Positions 1 through 8,649 of a DNA stretch of 9,036 bases are shown here, one piece after another (the stretch's first letter is position 1; each line of letters starts with the position of its first letter). The translations under genes and the position numbers were made by a program. Origin of the DNA: JALYNX01 sp964608055 (lineage in GTDB: Bacteria; Actinomycetota; Acidimicrobiia; Spongiisociales; ZC4RG35); the NCBI GenBank assembly GCA_964608055.1, contig CAZSMJ010000077.1, positions 1 to 9,036 on the forward strand, written 5' to 3'. The notes under the pieces are model-generated. The model made no database searches and was not told the origin of the DNA. It was given only the letters and a program-made list of their open reading frames with translations.

Positions 1-1423
1 TGAACCCGAAGGCCACCGCCGGCACGACGTACCAGGATGTCTCTTCCTGAATTTGGCTTGTGACCCGGACCGCGCCTGCGGCGAGGACGATCAGGATCCC
101 GAGCAGGGCAACCATCCTCGGACGGGACCAGAACTCGGCCCGGAACCGGGCCAGATATAGTCCGAGCATCCCGATCAGGACAGAGATCACTGCCAGCAGC
201 CCGCCCTGTTCCTGCCCGGCGGGCGCCAAGGTTTCGGTGGCGCCGATGGCGTCGATGTCGAGCTGAGTCAGGGCCTCTCGCTCATTGACGATGATCTGTT
301 CGGGGGTGTAGGTCACCATCACCGGTTCTACCGCGTCGGCGGCAGCAGCCTTTGCTGCTTCGGTTCGTTCCGGGTCGATGAGATAGTTGGCCTGGAGGAA
401 GCTGGCCACCACTTCGCCGGCGGCATCGCTGGCGCTCATGTCCTGAGCGGGAGGGTTGGCGTCGGTGTAGAAGACCAGAGGGGGATTCGAAGCCTGCCGG
501 GCCCGAATATCGGGTAGTTCCTCCGGCGTGACCCGCACCCCGAACAGCTCGTTGATTCGCTGCAGGGTGGCCGTGCGGATCACCGGGTCGAGATGAAGTG
601 GCTCCCGGAGGGCGGCCCGGATCACATCGTCCGCGGCAGTCACGGCCAATACCGAAACTACGTCGGCAGGAACCGGGTGGTCGGCGATGATCTGGGCGGT
701 TACATCCTCGATCGGTCTCAGATTGACCTTGAATCCGATCGGTGCCGCGCTGCATTCCTGACCGGCATCACATTCCACGAGTTGGTTGAGATTGTCGGTT
801 CCGACCACATATCCCGCCGGGATCTGGGCGTCATCACTGTTGATGGCGATGATCGCCGAGCCGGGCGCCACCTCGATCGACCATGACCCGTCGGACCCGG
901 TGCCGATGGTCGCCACCTGGTCTCCCACTGTGACTTGGACGTTTACCCGCTCCAGGCCACGATCCACGCGTGCGGCCTCGGTATCGGGCTGGAAGATCCC
1001 GTCACCCTCGATGTCGAGGAATACCACCCCGCTCAAAACGGCGGGCTCAACCGGTTCGGTGGTCTCCTCTCCGGTGGGGGCGGTGGGCTCAGGAAGTGTG
1101 GTCGGGGTGGTGACCGGATCGTCGCCGATGGCGAGAGCCACCACATCGTCGAAGAGAGCGTTGGTTTGATCCCGGACCAGGTTTTCGATCTCGATGTTGG
1201 TGTCCCGGACTGGATCCACCCCGTTTCGAGCCTGCTCTTCGAAAGCCGCGGTGGCGACTGTGTCTTCGACGTTGGCTCCATGTCGAGCTCGATAGTCCTG
1301 CGAAGCAAGGGCTCCCACTTCGAGGTTGGGATCCGACACCGACGTGCCAAGGGAAAGCACGCCCCAGGTAGCGGCCACCACCACCACAAAGATCGCTATC
1401 CGCATCAAGGTCGGACGGGGCAC
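1..1423 (-). CDS. pgpH: 7TM-HD family (PgpH-like) membrane protein, N-terminal 474 residues, runs off the left edge
   Basis: Reading the minus strand from a GTG at 1423 gives an open frame of 474 codons with no stop before the window edge. Residues 8-26 form a membrane segment. Residues 30-100 match the start of the 7TMR-HDED extracellular domain (EEQARNGVDPV, then an amphipathic stretch ending NALFDDV). Residues 101-128 are a Thr/Pro/Glu-rich linker, and 129-235 resemble an SdrD_B beta-sandwich. Residues 236-405 return to the HDED fold, including FLQANYLIDPERT and the QIIVNEREALTQLDI element near the membrane. Membrane segments follow at about 406-426 and 434-452, with another beginning near 464. 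In the family a cytoplasmic HD phosphohydrolase domain follows the seventh helix and hydrolyses c-di-AMP to pApA; here that part lies outside the window, so activity is inferred. The GTG overlaps the phoH stop (TAGTG), suggesting translational coupling; an ATG at codon 7 (1405) is an alternative. Family is well supported; the gene symbol is by family and neighbourhood. Confidence 0.85.
   Translation of the reverse strand, partial: MPRPTLMRIAIFVVVVAATWGVLSLGTSVSDPNLEVGALASQDYRARHGANVEDTVATAAFEEQARNGVDPVRDTNIEIENLVRDQTNALFDDVVALAIGDDPVTTPTTLPEPTAPTGEETTEPVEPAVLSGVVFLDIEGDGIFQPDTEAARVDRGLERVNVQVTVGDQVATIGTGSDGSWSIEVAPGSAIIAINSDDAQIPAGYVVGTDNLNQLVECDAGQECSAAPIGFKVNLRPIEDVTAQIIADHPVPADVVSVLAVTAADDVIRAALREPLHLDPVIRTATLQRINELFGVRVTPEELPDIRARQASNPPLVFYTDANPPAQDMSASDAAGEVVASFLQANYLIDPERTEAAKAAAADAVEPVMVTYTPEQIIVNEREALTQLDIDAIGATETLAPAGQEQGGLLAVISVLIGMLGLYLARFRAEFWSRPRMVALLGILIVLAAGAVRVTSQIQEETSWYVVPAVAFGF
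719..1123 (-). other. Inserted linker plus SdrD_B-like domain within the PgpH-like extracellular region
   Basis: This encodes residues 101-235 of the PgpH-like protein. Residues 101-128 are low complexity (T, P, E, D, V). Residues 129-235 show the SdrD_B/Cna-B-type pattern: a first strand LSGVVFLD, an acidic loop DIEGDGIFQPDTEA (residues 137-150, with D137, E139, D141, D147 and E149 as possible metal ligands), GLERVNVQVTV, then GSDGSWSIEVAPG, IPAGYVV and a closing GQECSAAPIGF resembling the terminal GQ...DFG strand of SdrD_B domains. A cysteine pair (C218, C224) could form a disulphide outside the cell. HDED-type sequence is present on both sides, so this reads as an insertion in one continuous frame rather than a gene fusion. 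Function is unknown; calcium binding or a wall-facing spacer are possibilities. Confidence 0.7.
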
Positions 1424-2391
1424 TACTTGCGCTCGCTTTCGAAACGCTGATAGGCCTCGACGATGGAGGCCACGATGCGATGCCGGACCACGTCACGGGC
1501 AGTCAGTTCGACGAACGCAACTCCGGGGATGTCGCGAAGGATCTCCCGAACCACGTTCAGCCCCGAGTGTCGGTTCTCCGGAAGATCGGTCTGGGTCAGG
1601 TCACCGGTGATGATCATCTTCGAGTTGAAGCCGAGCCGGGTGAGGAACATCTTCATCTGCTCCGGCGTGGTGTTCTGGGCTTCATCGAGGATGACACACG
1701 CATCGTTCAATGTCCTTCCACGCATATAAGCGAGCGGGGCGATCTCGATAGTTCCCCGTTCAATCAGCGAAGCAGTCTCTTCGGGACCCAGCATGTCCCA
1801 CAGTGCGTCGTAGAGCGGTCGCAGATAAGGGTCGACCTTGGCCGCCAAGTCACCGGGGAGAAACCCCAGACGTTCCCCGGCCTCGACCGCGGGTCGGGTG
1901 AGGATGATCCGTCGAACAGAGCCACTGACCAGGCCATCCACTGCAGCAGCCATCGCCAGATAGGTCTTGCCGGTCCCAGCCGGGCCCAAGCCGAAGGTGA
2001 GGGTGTTCTCCCGGATCGCACCGATGTACTTCTGCTGACCGTGGGTCTTGGGGCGGACCATCCGCCCCCGCCCCACCGGGATTCCGTCGGTGAGGATCCC
2101 TGAAGGGCTTGGCACCTCGTCGCGGACCATCTTCACGACCTCGTCGACCCGGTGACTGTCCAGGGGATGACCCTCTTGGACCAGGATCAGCAACTCGGCG
2201 AGAACGGTGCGCGCCTTCTCAACTGCGACGTCGTCTCCCTTGAGGACGATCTCGTCTCCGCGCGCGACAAAACGCACCTCCGGAAAATGGTCTTCGACTT
2301 GACGGAGATGACGGTCGGAATCCCCGAGTAGGTCCAGCAACAAGTGATGGCTGGGGACGCGTAAATACGATTCGATTTGGTCAGATGACAC
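1423..2391 (-). CDS. phoH: PhoH/YbeZ family ATPase
   Basis: A 322-residue protein of the usual length for PhoH. Residues 10-75 form the small N-terminal KH-like region seen in this family. Residues 110-318 are the P-loop NTPase domain, with Walker A GPAGTGKT at 136-143, the family element TRPAVEAGERLGFLPGD at 165-181, Walker B VILDEAQN at 233-240, and the sensor region ITGDLTQTDLP at 261-271. Family knowledge: PhoH/YbeZ is a cytoplasmic ATPase linked to the YbeY endoribonuclease and rRNA/RNA metabolism, and ybeY normally lies downstream; here the 7TM-HD gene comes first, so ybeY would be expected beyond the left edge. The start codon is GTG (2391), with AGGG about 10 bases upstream as a weak ribosome site. 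It is separated from the BldD-like gene by 70 bases, the largest gap in the minus-strand run, and its stop overlaps the next start by one base. Confidence 0.96.
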   Translation of the reverse strand: MSSDQIESYLRVPSHHLLLDLLGDSDRHLRQVEDHFPEVRFVARGDEIVLKGDDVAVEKARTVLAELLILVQEGHPLDSHRVDEVVKMVRDEVPSPSGILTDGIPVGRGRMVRPKTHGQQKYIGAIRENTLTFGLGPAGTGKTYLAMAAAVDGLVSGSVRRIILTRPAVEAGERLGFLPGDLAAKVDPYLRPLYDALWDMLGPEETASLIERGTIEIAPLAYMRGRTLNDACVILDEAQNTTPEQMKMFLTRLGFNSKMIITGDLTQTDLPENRHSGLNVVREILRDIPGVAFVELTARDVVRHRIVASIVEAYQRFESERK

Positions 2392-2423
2392 GGAAACGAC
2401 GCCCTGATTATGGCGCCACCATG

Positions 2424-2429
2424 ATTCTA
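2424..2429 (-). promoter_or_regulatory. Possible -10 hexamer upstream of phoH
   Basis: On the minus strand TAGAAT lies 33 bases before the phoH start, inside the only real gap (70 bases) of the gene run. It matches the sigma-70 type -10 consensus at five of six positions. I find no convincing -35 element 16-18 bases upstream, so this is a weak candidate for an internal promoter serving phoH and the PgpH-like gene. Confidence 0.25.
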
Positions 2430-2461
2430 TCCAGTCACGGGACTTGGGCTATTACTTCGAA

Positions 2462-2890
2462 TCAGTCGGATTCGGCCACAGACTCGATCGAAGTTTCGAG
2501 AAGCGAAGAGATGACGGCCTTGTCGGAGTCACGAACCTCTCCGGGAGTGCCCTCCCGGCGCATGAACTGGATGGCCGCAAGATACCGATCGACAAGATCA
2601 TGGTCACGTCCGGAGGCCACGGCGTCGATGTCGATCACCGGCCCTTCGGCTGGCTTCGAGCCCGGAAACAATTCCGTTGCCCCGACGCCATAGACGTCGG
2701 CCAGCCGGGTCAGACGCTGGACCGAAATGGCGCGTTCCCCGCGTTCGTAGGCACCCACGACTGACGCCTTGAACTCACCGTCAGTGAAAGCCTCCACCTC
2801 GCCCAATGACCAACCTCGCTGACGACGAGCCGCCCGAAGGCGAACGCCAAGAGAGGCACTGAATTTGTCGACCAAGAATTGCTCTCCCAT
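2462..2890 (-). CDS. BldD-like transcriptional regulator (HTH_3 domain, BldD-type C-terminal domain)
   Basis: A 142-residue protein. Residues 14-77 are an XRE-type helix-turn-helix very close to Streptomyces BldD: LGVRLRAARRQRGWSL, VVGAYERGERAISVQRL and LADVYGVGATELFPG each align with BldD without gaps. A linker (78-97) leads to a C-terminal domain starting LVDRYLAAIQ, as in BldD LQRYAATIQ. BldD binds a c-di-GMP tetramer through RxD-X8-RxxD; here the equivalent is R111-x-E113, six residues, then R120-x-x-D123, so ligand binding is uncertain. The protein ends sooner after this motif than BldD does. I chose the ATG at 2890 because AGGG (2895-2898) precedes it and because it leaves 13 residues before the conserved LG, close to BldD; an in-frame ATG at 2929, overlapping rsmE by 11 bases, would give 155 residues but has no ribosome site. 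BldD represses developmental genes in Streptomyces; the targets here are unknown. Confidence 0.88.
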   Translation of the reverse strand: MGEQFLVDKFSASLGVRLRAARRQRGWSLGEVEAFTDGEFKASVVGAYERGERAISVQRLTRLADVYGVGATELFPGSKPAEGPVIDIDAVASGRDHDLVDRYLAAIQFMRREGTPGEVRDSDKAVISSLLETSIESVAESD

Positions 2891-2918
2891 TGAGCCCTGC
2901 GCAGATACTAGAAGGTCG

Positions 2919-3572
2919 TCAACCCCCATGCCAGGGTCTGCTGAAACGGCTGGCGGCGACCACCGCAGCGGTTTCCACCCGCAAGATCGTCAAGCCGAGA
3001 TCGATTGATGCCGCGTCAGCTGGGATCTCGGCCGGATCCAGCCCACCCTCCGGCCCGATCGCGACGGTTCTCACCTCGAAAACTTCGGTGCCGCCGCCCG
3101 GCACCGCCACCACCAGAGGTCGGTCCAGGTCATCCCAGGCCACGAGGTCGGTCCCGACTTCCATCAGCCACCCGCCTCTCGATTGCTCGAGGGCAGAAAC
3201 CGCCCATGCCGTGGTCTTGCCGAGATGCGGGATACGGCCCTCTCCATTGCGAGTCGAAAGCCAAACCAGACGGGCGACACCAAGTTCGCCCAGTTTCTCC
3301 ACCAGGAATCGGCACCGGTCACGGCTGGCCGGAGGCGCCACCGCCATGGTGAGAGGGCTCGGTCGCGGCACCGTCGCTTCGCGGTCACGGATGATCCGAC
3401 CATCCTCGTAGACGCCTGTCCCTACGGTGCCCCGGCCGTTCGTGTAGCTGACTTCCTGGCCGGGCTCCACCCGCAACACCTTCTCCAAGTGATGGAGTTG
3501 GTCTCGGGTGACCGCCAGGGCTTCACCGTCCCAGGGCTCCTCAGCCAGCAGATGGGGGAAGTGGCTGCCCAT
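2919..3572 (-). CDS. rsmE: 16S rRNA (uracil(1498)-N3)-methyltransferase RsmE
   Basis: A 217-residue SPOUT-class methyltransferase that uses S-adenosylmethionine to methylate N3 of U1498 (E. coli numbering) in 16S rRNA. The N-terminal PUA-like part shows HHLEKVLRVEPGQEV at 27-41. The SPOUT domain shows FLVEKLGELGV at 89-99, the remnant LEQSR at 128-132, and the cofactor-knot motifs IGPEGGLDPAE at 172-182 and LGLTILRVETA at 192-202. It is shorter than typical RsmE (about 240-250 residues), and the middle is divergent: the usual TELGV reads GELGV, and the region after EQSR lacks the usual proline. The start ATG overlaps the dnaJ stop by one base (TGATG). The dnaJ-rsmE pairing is common in Gram-positive bacteria, which supports the assignment. 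Confidence 0.93.
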   Translation of the reverse strand: MGSHFPHLLAEEPWDGEALAVTRDQLHHLEKVLRVEPGQEVSYTNGRGTVGTGVYEDGRIIRDREATVPRPSPLTMAVAPPASRDRCRFLVEKLGELGVARLVWLSTRNGEGRIPHLGKTTAWAVSALEQSRGGWLMEVGTDLVAWDDLDRPLVVAVPGGGTEVFEVRTVAIGPEGGLDPAEIPADAASIDLGLTILRVETAAVVAASRFSRPWHGG

Positions 3573-4645
3573 CAGCCCGCAGAGGCGGGGCGATCGGTGC
3601 GCTCACCCCTCAGGTCCGACCATCTCCGCAGCAGCGATTCCTCCTCGGCGTTGAGCTGGTCAGGAATCCGGACTTCGACTAGCACCTGAAGATCACCCCT
3701 CGTTCTCCTTCCCAGCCGGGGTACCCCGAGTCCCGCCAACCGGAACGTGGTGCCGGGCTGGGTTGCCGGAGGAATGTCGAGACTGGTGACACCTCCCTCG
3801 AGCAGTGGAATCTCCACTCTCGACCCCAGGGTGGCCTCGGCGATGCCGAGCGTCACTTGATGGATGAGGTCCGAATCAACCCGATCGAACCGTGGATCAC
3901 GGGCTACCAGAATCTCGACGTAGAGGTCGCCCGGCGGACCGGAACGCCCGCCCGACTCCCCACGACCGGTGAGTCGAAGCCTGGATCCGGAGGCGACGCC
4001 GGCAGGGACCTCCACGGTCACCGAGACGTCCTCGGGCACCGAGCCGGTGCCCGAGCAGAACTGACAGGGCGCAACGATCAGCACTCCTTCACCCCGACAC
4101 GTCGGGCAGTTGCCGACGGTCATCATCGTGCCGAACAACGATCGTCTGGCCATTCGAACCGAGCCGCTGCCACCACAGTCAGGGCACGTCGACTGTCCGG
4201 ATCCGGATTCGGCACCGGTGCCGCCACAGTCCGAACAAGTGAGCCTCGTGTGAAACGCCACCGATGCGTCAGTCCCGAAAGCTGCCGCAGCCAGGTCCAC
4301 CTCCACCCTGACCAGCACGTCTCGGCCCCGATTCGACCGGCTCGATGAGGAGCCGAACAGCCCCCCGTCGCCGAACACCGAACGCAGAATGTCGTCGAAA
4401 CCGCCGAAGCCCGAGAGGAGATCGGAGAGGTCGACCGTGTCACCGCGGTCATAGCGCCGTCTTCGTTCAGGATCGACCAGCACCTCATAGGCTTCTGCCG
4501 CCTCCCGGAACTTGGCCTCGGCCTGAGCGTCGCCGGGGTTGGCGTCCGGATGGGTCGCACGCGCCAGCCGACGAAATGCCCTTTTGATCTCCTCGGTGGT
4601 CGCGTCCCTACCGACCCCGAGTGTGGAGTAGTAATCCCTGGCCAT
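3572..4645 (-). CDS. dnaJ: Type I chaperone DnaJ (Hsp40, DnaJ2-like)
   Basis: A 357-residue co-chaperone that delivers clients to DnaK and stimulates its ATPase. The J domain is at 4-67, with HPD at 32-34. A short Gly/Phe region at 68-100 contains LLSGFGGFDDI. All four CxxCxGxG zinc modules are intact: C137/C140, C154/C157, C180/C183 and C194/C197. Two beta-barrel client-binding domains (about 109-325) and a dimerisation tail follow. It is slightly shorter than E. coli DnaJ (376). It lies four bases after hrcA with no visible ribosome site, so translational coupling is likely. There is no grpE or dnaK beside it; together with the hrcA linkage this resembles the second DnaJ (DnaJ2) of Actinomycetota, while a dnaK-linked DnaJ may exist elsewhere in the genome. 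Confidence 0.97.
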   Translation of the reverse strand: MARDYYSTLGVGRDATTEEIKRAFRRLARATHPDANPGDAQAEAKFREAAEAYEVLVDPERRRRYDRGDTVDLSDLLSGFGGFDDILRSVFGDGGLFGSSSSRSNRGRDVLVRVEVDLAAAAFGTDASVAFHTRLTCSDCGGTGAESGSGQSTCPDCGGSGSVRMARRSLFGTMMTVGNCPTCRGEGVLIVAPCQFCSGTGSVPEDVSVTVEVPAGVASGSRLRLTGRGESGGRSGPPGDLYVEILVARDPRFDRVDSDLIHQVTLGIAEATLGSRVEIPLLEGGVTSLDIPPATQPGTTFRLAGLGVPRLGRRTRGDLQVLVEVRIPDQLNAEEESLLRRWSDLRGERTDRPASAG

Positions 4646-4649
4646 TTAA

Positions 4650-5648
4650 TCAGTCGGTTTTCGAGCTGATCCGGTCCTCTAGCTCACGGGAAACCTCTTC
4701 CACGGCCGAGATAGCCCGTTTGTAATTCATGCGCATCGGCCCGATGACACCGACCGAGCCACCTGCGCTCCCCGCCTCGTAGCTCTTCGAGACCACCGCC
4801 AGATCGACGTCCCTCCCCAGTTGGGCTCCGATCTGGATCGAAGTGCCGGAGGCGCCAGCGAGGATCCTCATCACCTCGGCCTCCCGCTCCAACACCTCGA
4901 GCACGCGTTGCACCGCGGCGAGGTCTGCCCAAACGCTCGAGAGACGTTGGGTCCCGCCAACAAACACCTCTGCCCCGGACGAGGCAGCGAGATGGAGACC
5001 ATCTGCAATGGTGAGCACCGCCTCACGGGTGGGCTCGGTGAGTTGGCCCATGATCTCGTCTCCGATCTTGAGATCGCGCCCGAGGTCGCTTCCGACGACG
5101 GCGGCGCTGACGAGACGCTGAGCCTCTTCGATTTCGAACGGTGTGACCGGGACTCGCACCCGACCCCTTTGCTGGAGGACCCGCCCCCCTTCGGTCACCA
5201 CCACGATCAGGATCTGATCCGCTGTGACCTGCACGCTTTGGAGAGCCCTGACCCGATCCCCGGCGATCCCTGGAGATATCACCACAGCCGGAAGGTCGGT
5301 GATTTCGGCTAGAAGGTCAGAAGTCGCCTTCAGCAACTTGGACAGCTCGAGATGGACCTCCCCGAACAGACTGTTCACTTTGGCCTGCGCCGCCGAGCGG
5401 AGCCGGCCCGGCCCGAGGTGATCGACGTAGTAGCGGTAGGCAAGCGCAGTAGGGATCCTTCCCGCCGAAGTGTGGGGCTGGACCACGTAACCTTCCTGCT
5501 CGAGCGCGGCCAAATCGTGGCGAACGGTCGCGGTGGACACGGAAAGATGAGCCTTTTCCACCACCACCCGCGAACTGACCGGTTCCCCGGTGCGGATGTG
5601 CTCCTCTACCAGTGCCCTCAGGATCTCTGAGCGACGATCTTCGAGCAT
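4650..5648 (-). CDS. hrcA: Heat-inducible transcription repressor HrcA
   Basis: A 332-residue repressor. Residues 1-75 form the winged helix-turn-helix: TATVRHDLAALEQEGYV at 39-55 holds the recognition helix, and PHTSAGRIPT at 58-67 the wing, followed by AYRYYVDHL. A GAF-like dimerisation domain follows, and the C-terminus carries the family signature IGPMRMNYKRAISAVEEVS at 302-320. In Gram-positive bacteria HrcA binds the CIRCE inverted repeat in front of chaperonin operons and needs GroE for activity. I find no CIRCE element in this window, so the block does not look autoregulated by HrcA through a canonical site; its targets are probably groES/groEL elsewhere. Its ATG begins two bases after the hemW stop, and dnaJ starts four bases after its own stop, so the three are likely co-transcribed. 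Confidence 0.96.
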   Translation of the reverse strand: MLEDRRSEILRALVEEHIRTGEPVSSRVVVEKAHLSVSTATVRHDLAALEQEGYVVQPHTSAGRIPTALAYRYYVDHLGPGRLRSAAQAKVNSLFGEVHLELSKLLKATSDLLAEITDLPAVVISPGIAGDRVRALQSVQVTADQILIVVVTEGGRVLQQRGRVRVPVTPFEIEEAQRLVSAAVVGSDLGRDLKIGDEIMGQLTEPTREAVLTIADGLHLAASSGAEVFVGGTQRLSSVWADLAAVQRVLEVLEREAEVMRILAGASGTSIQIGAQLGRDVDLAVVSKSYEAGSAGGSVGVIGPMRMNYKRAISAVEEVSRELEDRISSKTD

Positions 5649-5650
5649 CC

Positions 5651-6816
5651 CTACACGTTATCCGCAGTTGTCGGCTCCACCCATCCGATCGGAGCCTCGA
5701 GACCGAGCACGGCGCGATGAACCTCGTCCGTGAGCAGTGGCCGCCTCACGACAAGACGGCCGCTGCTGATCGCGATGACCCCGGCCTCCTCGAGCAGCTT
5801 GCCTTTCTCTGACCCGATCAACGACTGCACCCCCGGGCCATCGGAGACCCCTTCCGTCCGGCGCAAGCCCACAAAGAGACGGTCGATCTCGCTTTCCCAG
5901 CCAGAGACCGGGTCAGCTCCGGCGATCGGCCTTCGCCCGGCTTCGATCTCGGACAAATACGCGTCGAGACGGCGGACGTTCCGACTGCGGACACCGTCGC
6001 GGTACCGATGCGCCGCGTTGCCATAGGCCTCGTACTCGCCCTGGGCCCACACCGTCAGGTTGTACCGGCATTCGTGACCGGGCCGTGCCCAATTGGAAAC
6101 CTCATAGCGGTCATACCCTGCGGCACCCAGCCTGGCCTCGGCCATTTCGTAACGGTCGGCTTGGACATCGGGATCCGGCGCCGCGGCGCCGGCGATCACC
6201 GCACGGTTGAGGGGCGTCCCCGGCTCGACGGTGAGCGCGTAACACGAGATGTGATCCGGACCGGCCGTGATCGTCCTCTGCAACGTCTGTTCCCAAGACT
6301 CATCTGTCTCCAATGGCGTGCCAAAGATCAGGTCGACGGAGACACTCGGCATCCCGGCCGCGCGGGCCGCTGCCACTGAAGACATGATCTGGTCGGGCCC
6401 ATGCCGCCGCCCCAACGCCTCCAGCACCGCACCGTCGAAGCTCTGCGCACCAAACGACACCCGATTGAACCCAAACCGGCGCAATTCGATGGCCCGGCCC
6501 TCGGTGAAGTCTTCGGGATTAGCCTCGAGGGAGATCTCTGCGTCGGGCCGAAGACCGTGCCGGGCCTCGATGGTGGAGAGGATCCGGCCGAGAGCCAGCG
6601 GCGGGACATGACTTGGGGTCCCTCCCCCGAAGTACACCGAATCGAGTGGGTCCCAGGCGGGTGACATCTCGATCTCGGTCACGACGGCGTCGACGTAACG
6701 ATCGATCATGTGCTCCGCCCCTGCCACCACGGCAAAGTCGCAGTAGGGGCAGACCGAGGAGCAGAAGGGGATGTGGACGTACGCCGATCGGGCGTCGACC
6801 AGATAATCGACAGGGC

Positions 6817-6820
<4 letters not shown>
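5651..6820 (-). CDS. hemW: HemW, radical-SAM-family haem chaperone (formerly called HemN-like coproporphyrinogen oxidase)
   Basis: A 389-residue protein. The 4Fe-4S cluster motif is C20-x3-C24-x2-C27 followed by DF, preceded by AYVHIPFC; the SAM-binding YFGGGTPS is at 63-70, with LEANPED at 98-104, FGFNRVSFGAQSF at 116-128 and VDLIFGTPLET at 162-172. YEVSNWARPGHECRYNL at 239-255 leads into the HemW-type C-terminal domain. The motif cluster C-x3-C-x2-C with F at the next-but-one position, rather than a fourth Cys, is that of HemW rather than true HemN. The family's HNxxYW motif reads YNLTVW (253-258) here. HemW is proposed to hold haem and pass it to cytochromes. I chose the ATG at 6820, which overlaps the lepA stop (ATGA) and places the first strand correctly; a frame extension upstream to 6958 is antisense-free shadow of lepA and lacks family sequence. 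Confidence 0.93.
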
Positions 6821-8625
<1,805 letters not shown>

Positions 8626-8643
8626 GAGTAGTGGAAGGGTGCC

Positions 8644-8649
8644 ATTGTA
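8644..8649 (-). promoter_or_regulatory. Possible -10 element for lepA and the leftward operon
   Basis: The minus strand reads TACAAT here, five of six matches to TATAAT, ending 18 bases before the lepA GTG. Transcription would start near 8637, giving a leader of roughly a dozen bases without a Shine-Dalgarno. No recognisable -35 is found 16-18 bases upstream, so support rests on position and the -10 match. Confidence 0.35.

Noticed and set aside
1376..1387. A (GTG)4 repeat at the start of the PgpH-like gene, considered as a phase-variation tract
   Set aside because: A trinucleotide repeat cannot shift the frame, four units is short, and it encodes the Val-Val-Val-Val core of the first membrane segment.
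282..1450. Several overlapping open frames of 100-170 codons on both strands
   Set aside because: All lie in other frames over the PgpH-like reading frame, which is continuous, starts at the phoH stop and matches a known family on both sides of its insert.
2391..2461. Search for a BldD-box palindrome (AGTGA...TCACT type) in the gap before phoH
   Set aside because: Only a single GTGAC is present, without an inverted partner, so no operator can be claimed.
2905..2910. TAGTAT on the minus strand before the BldD-like start, considered as a -10 element
   Set aside because: The TTGACG upstream is only six bases away, far too close for a -35, and no other -35 is seen at the right distance.
4081..4086. 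A GCACTC string reminiscent of half of a CIRCE element
   Set aside because: It is inside the zinc-finger part of dnaJ and has no matching GAGTGC inverted half nearby.
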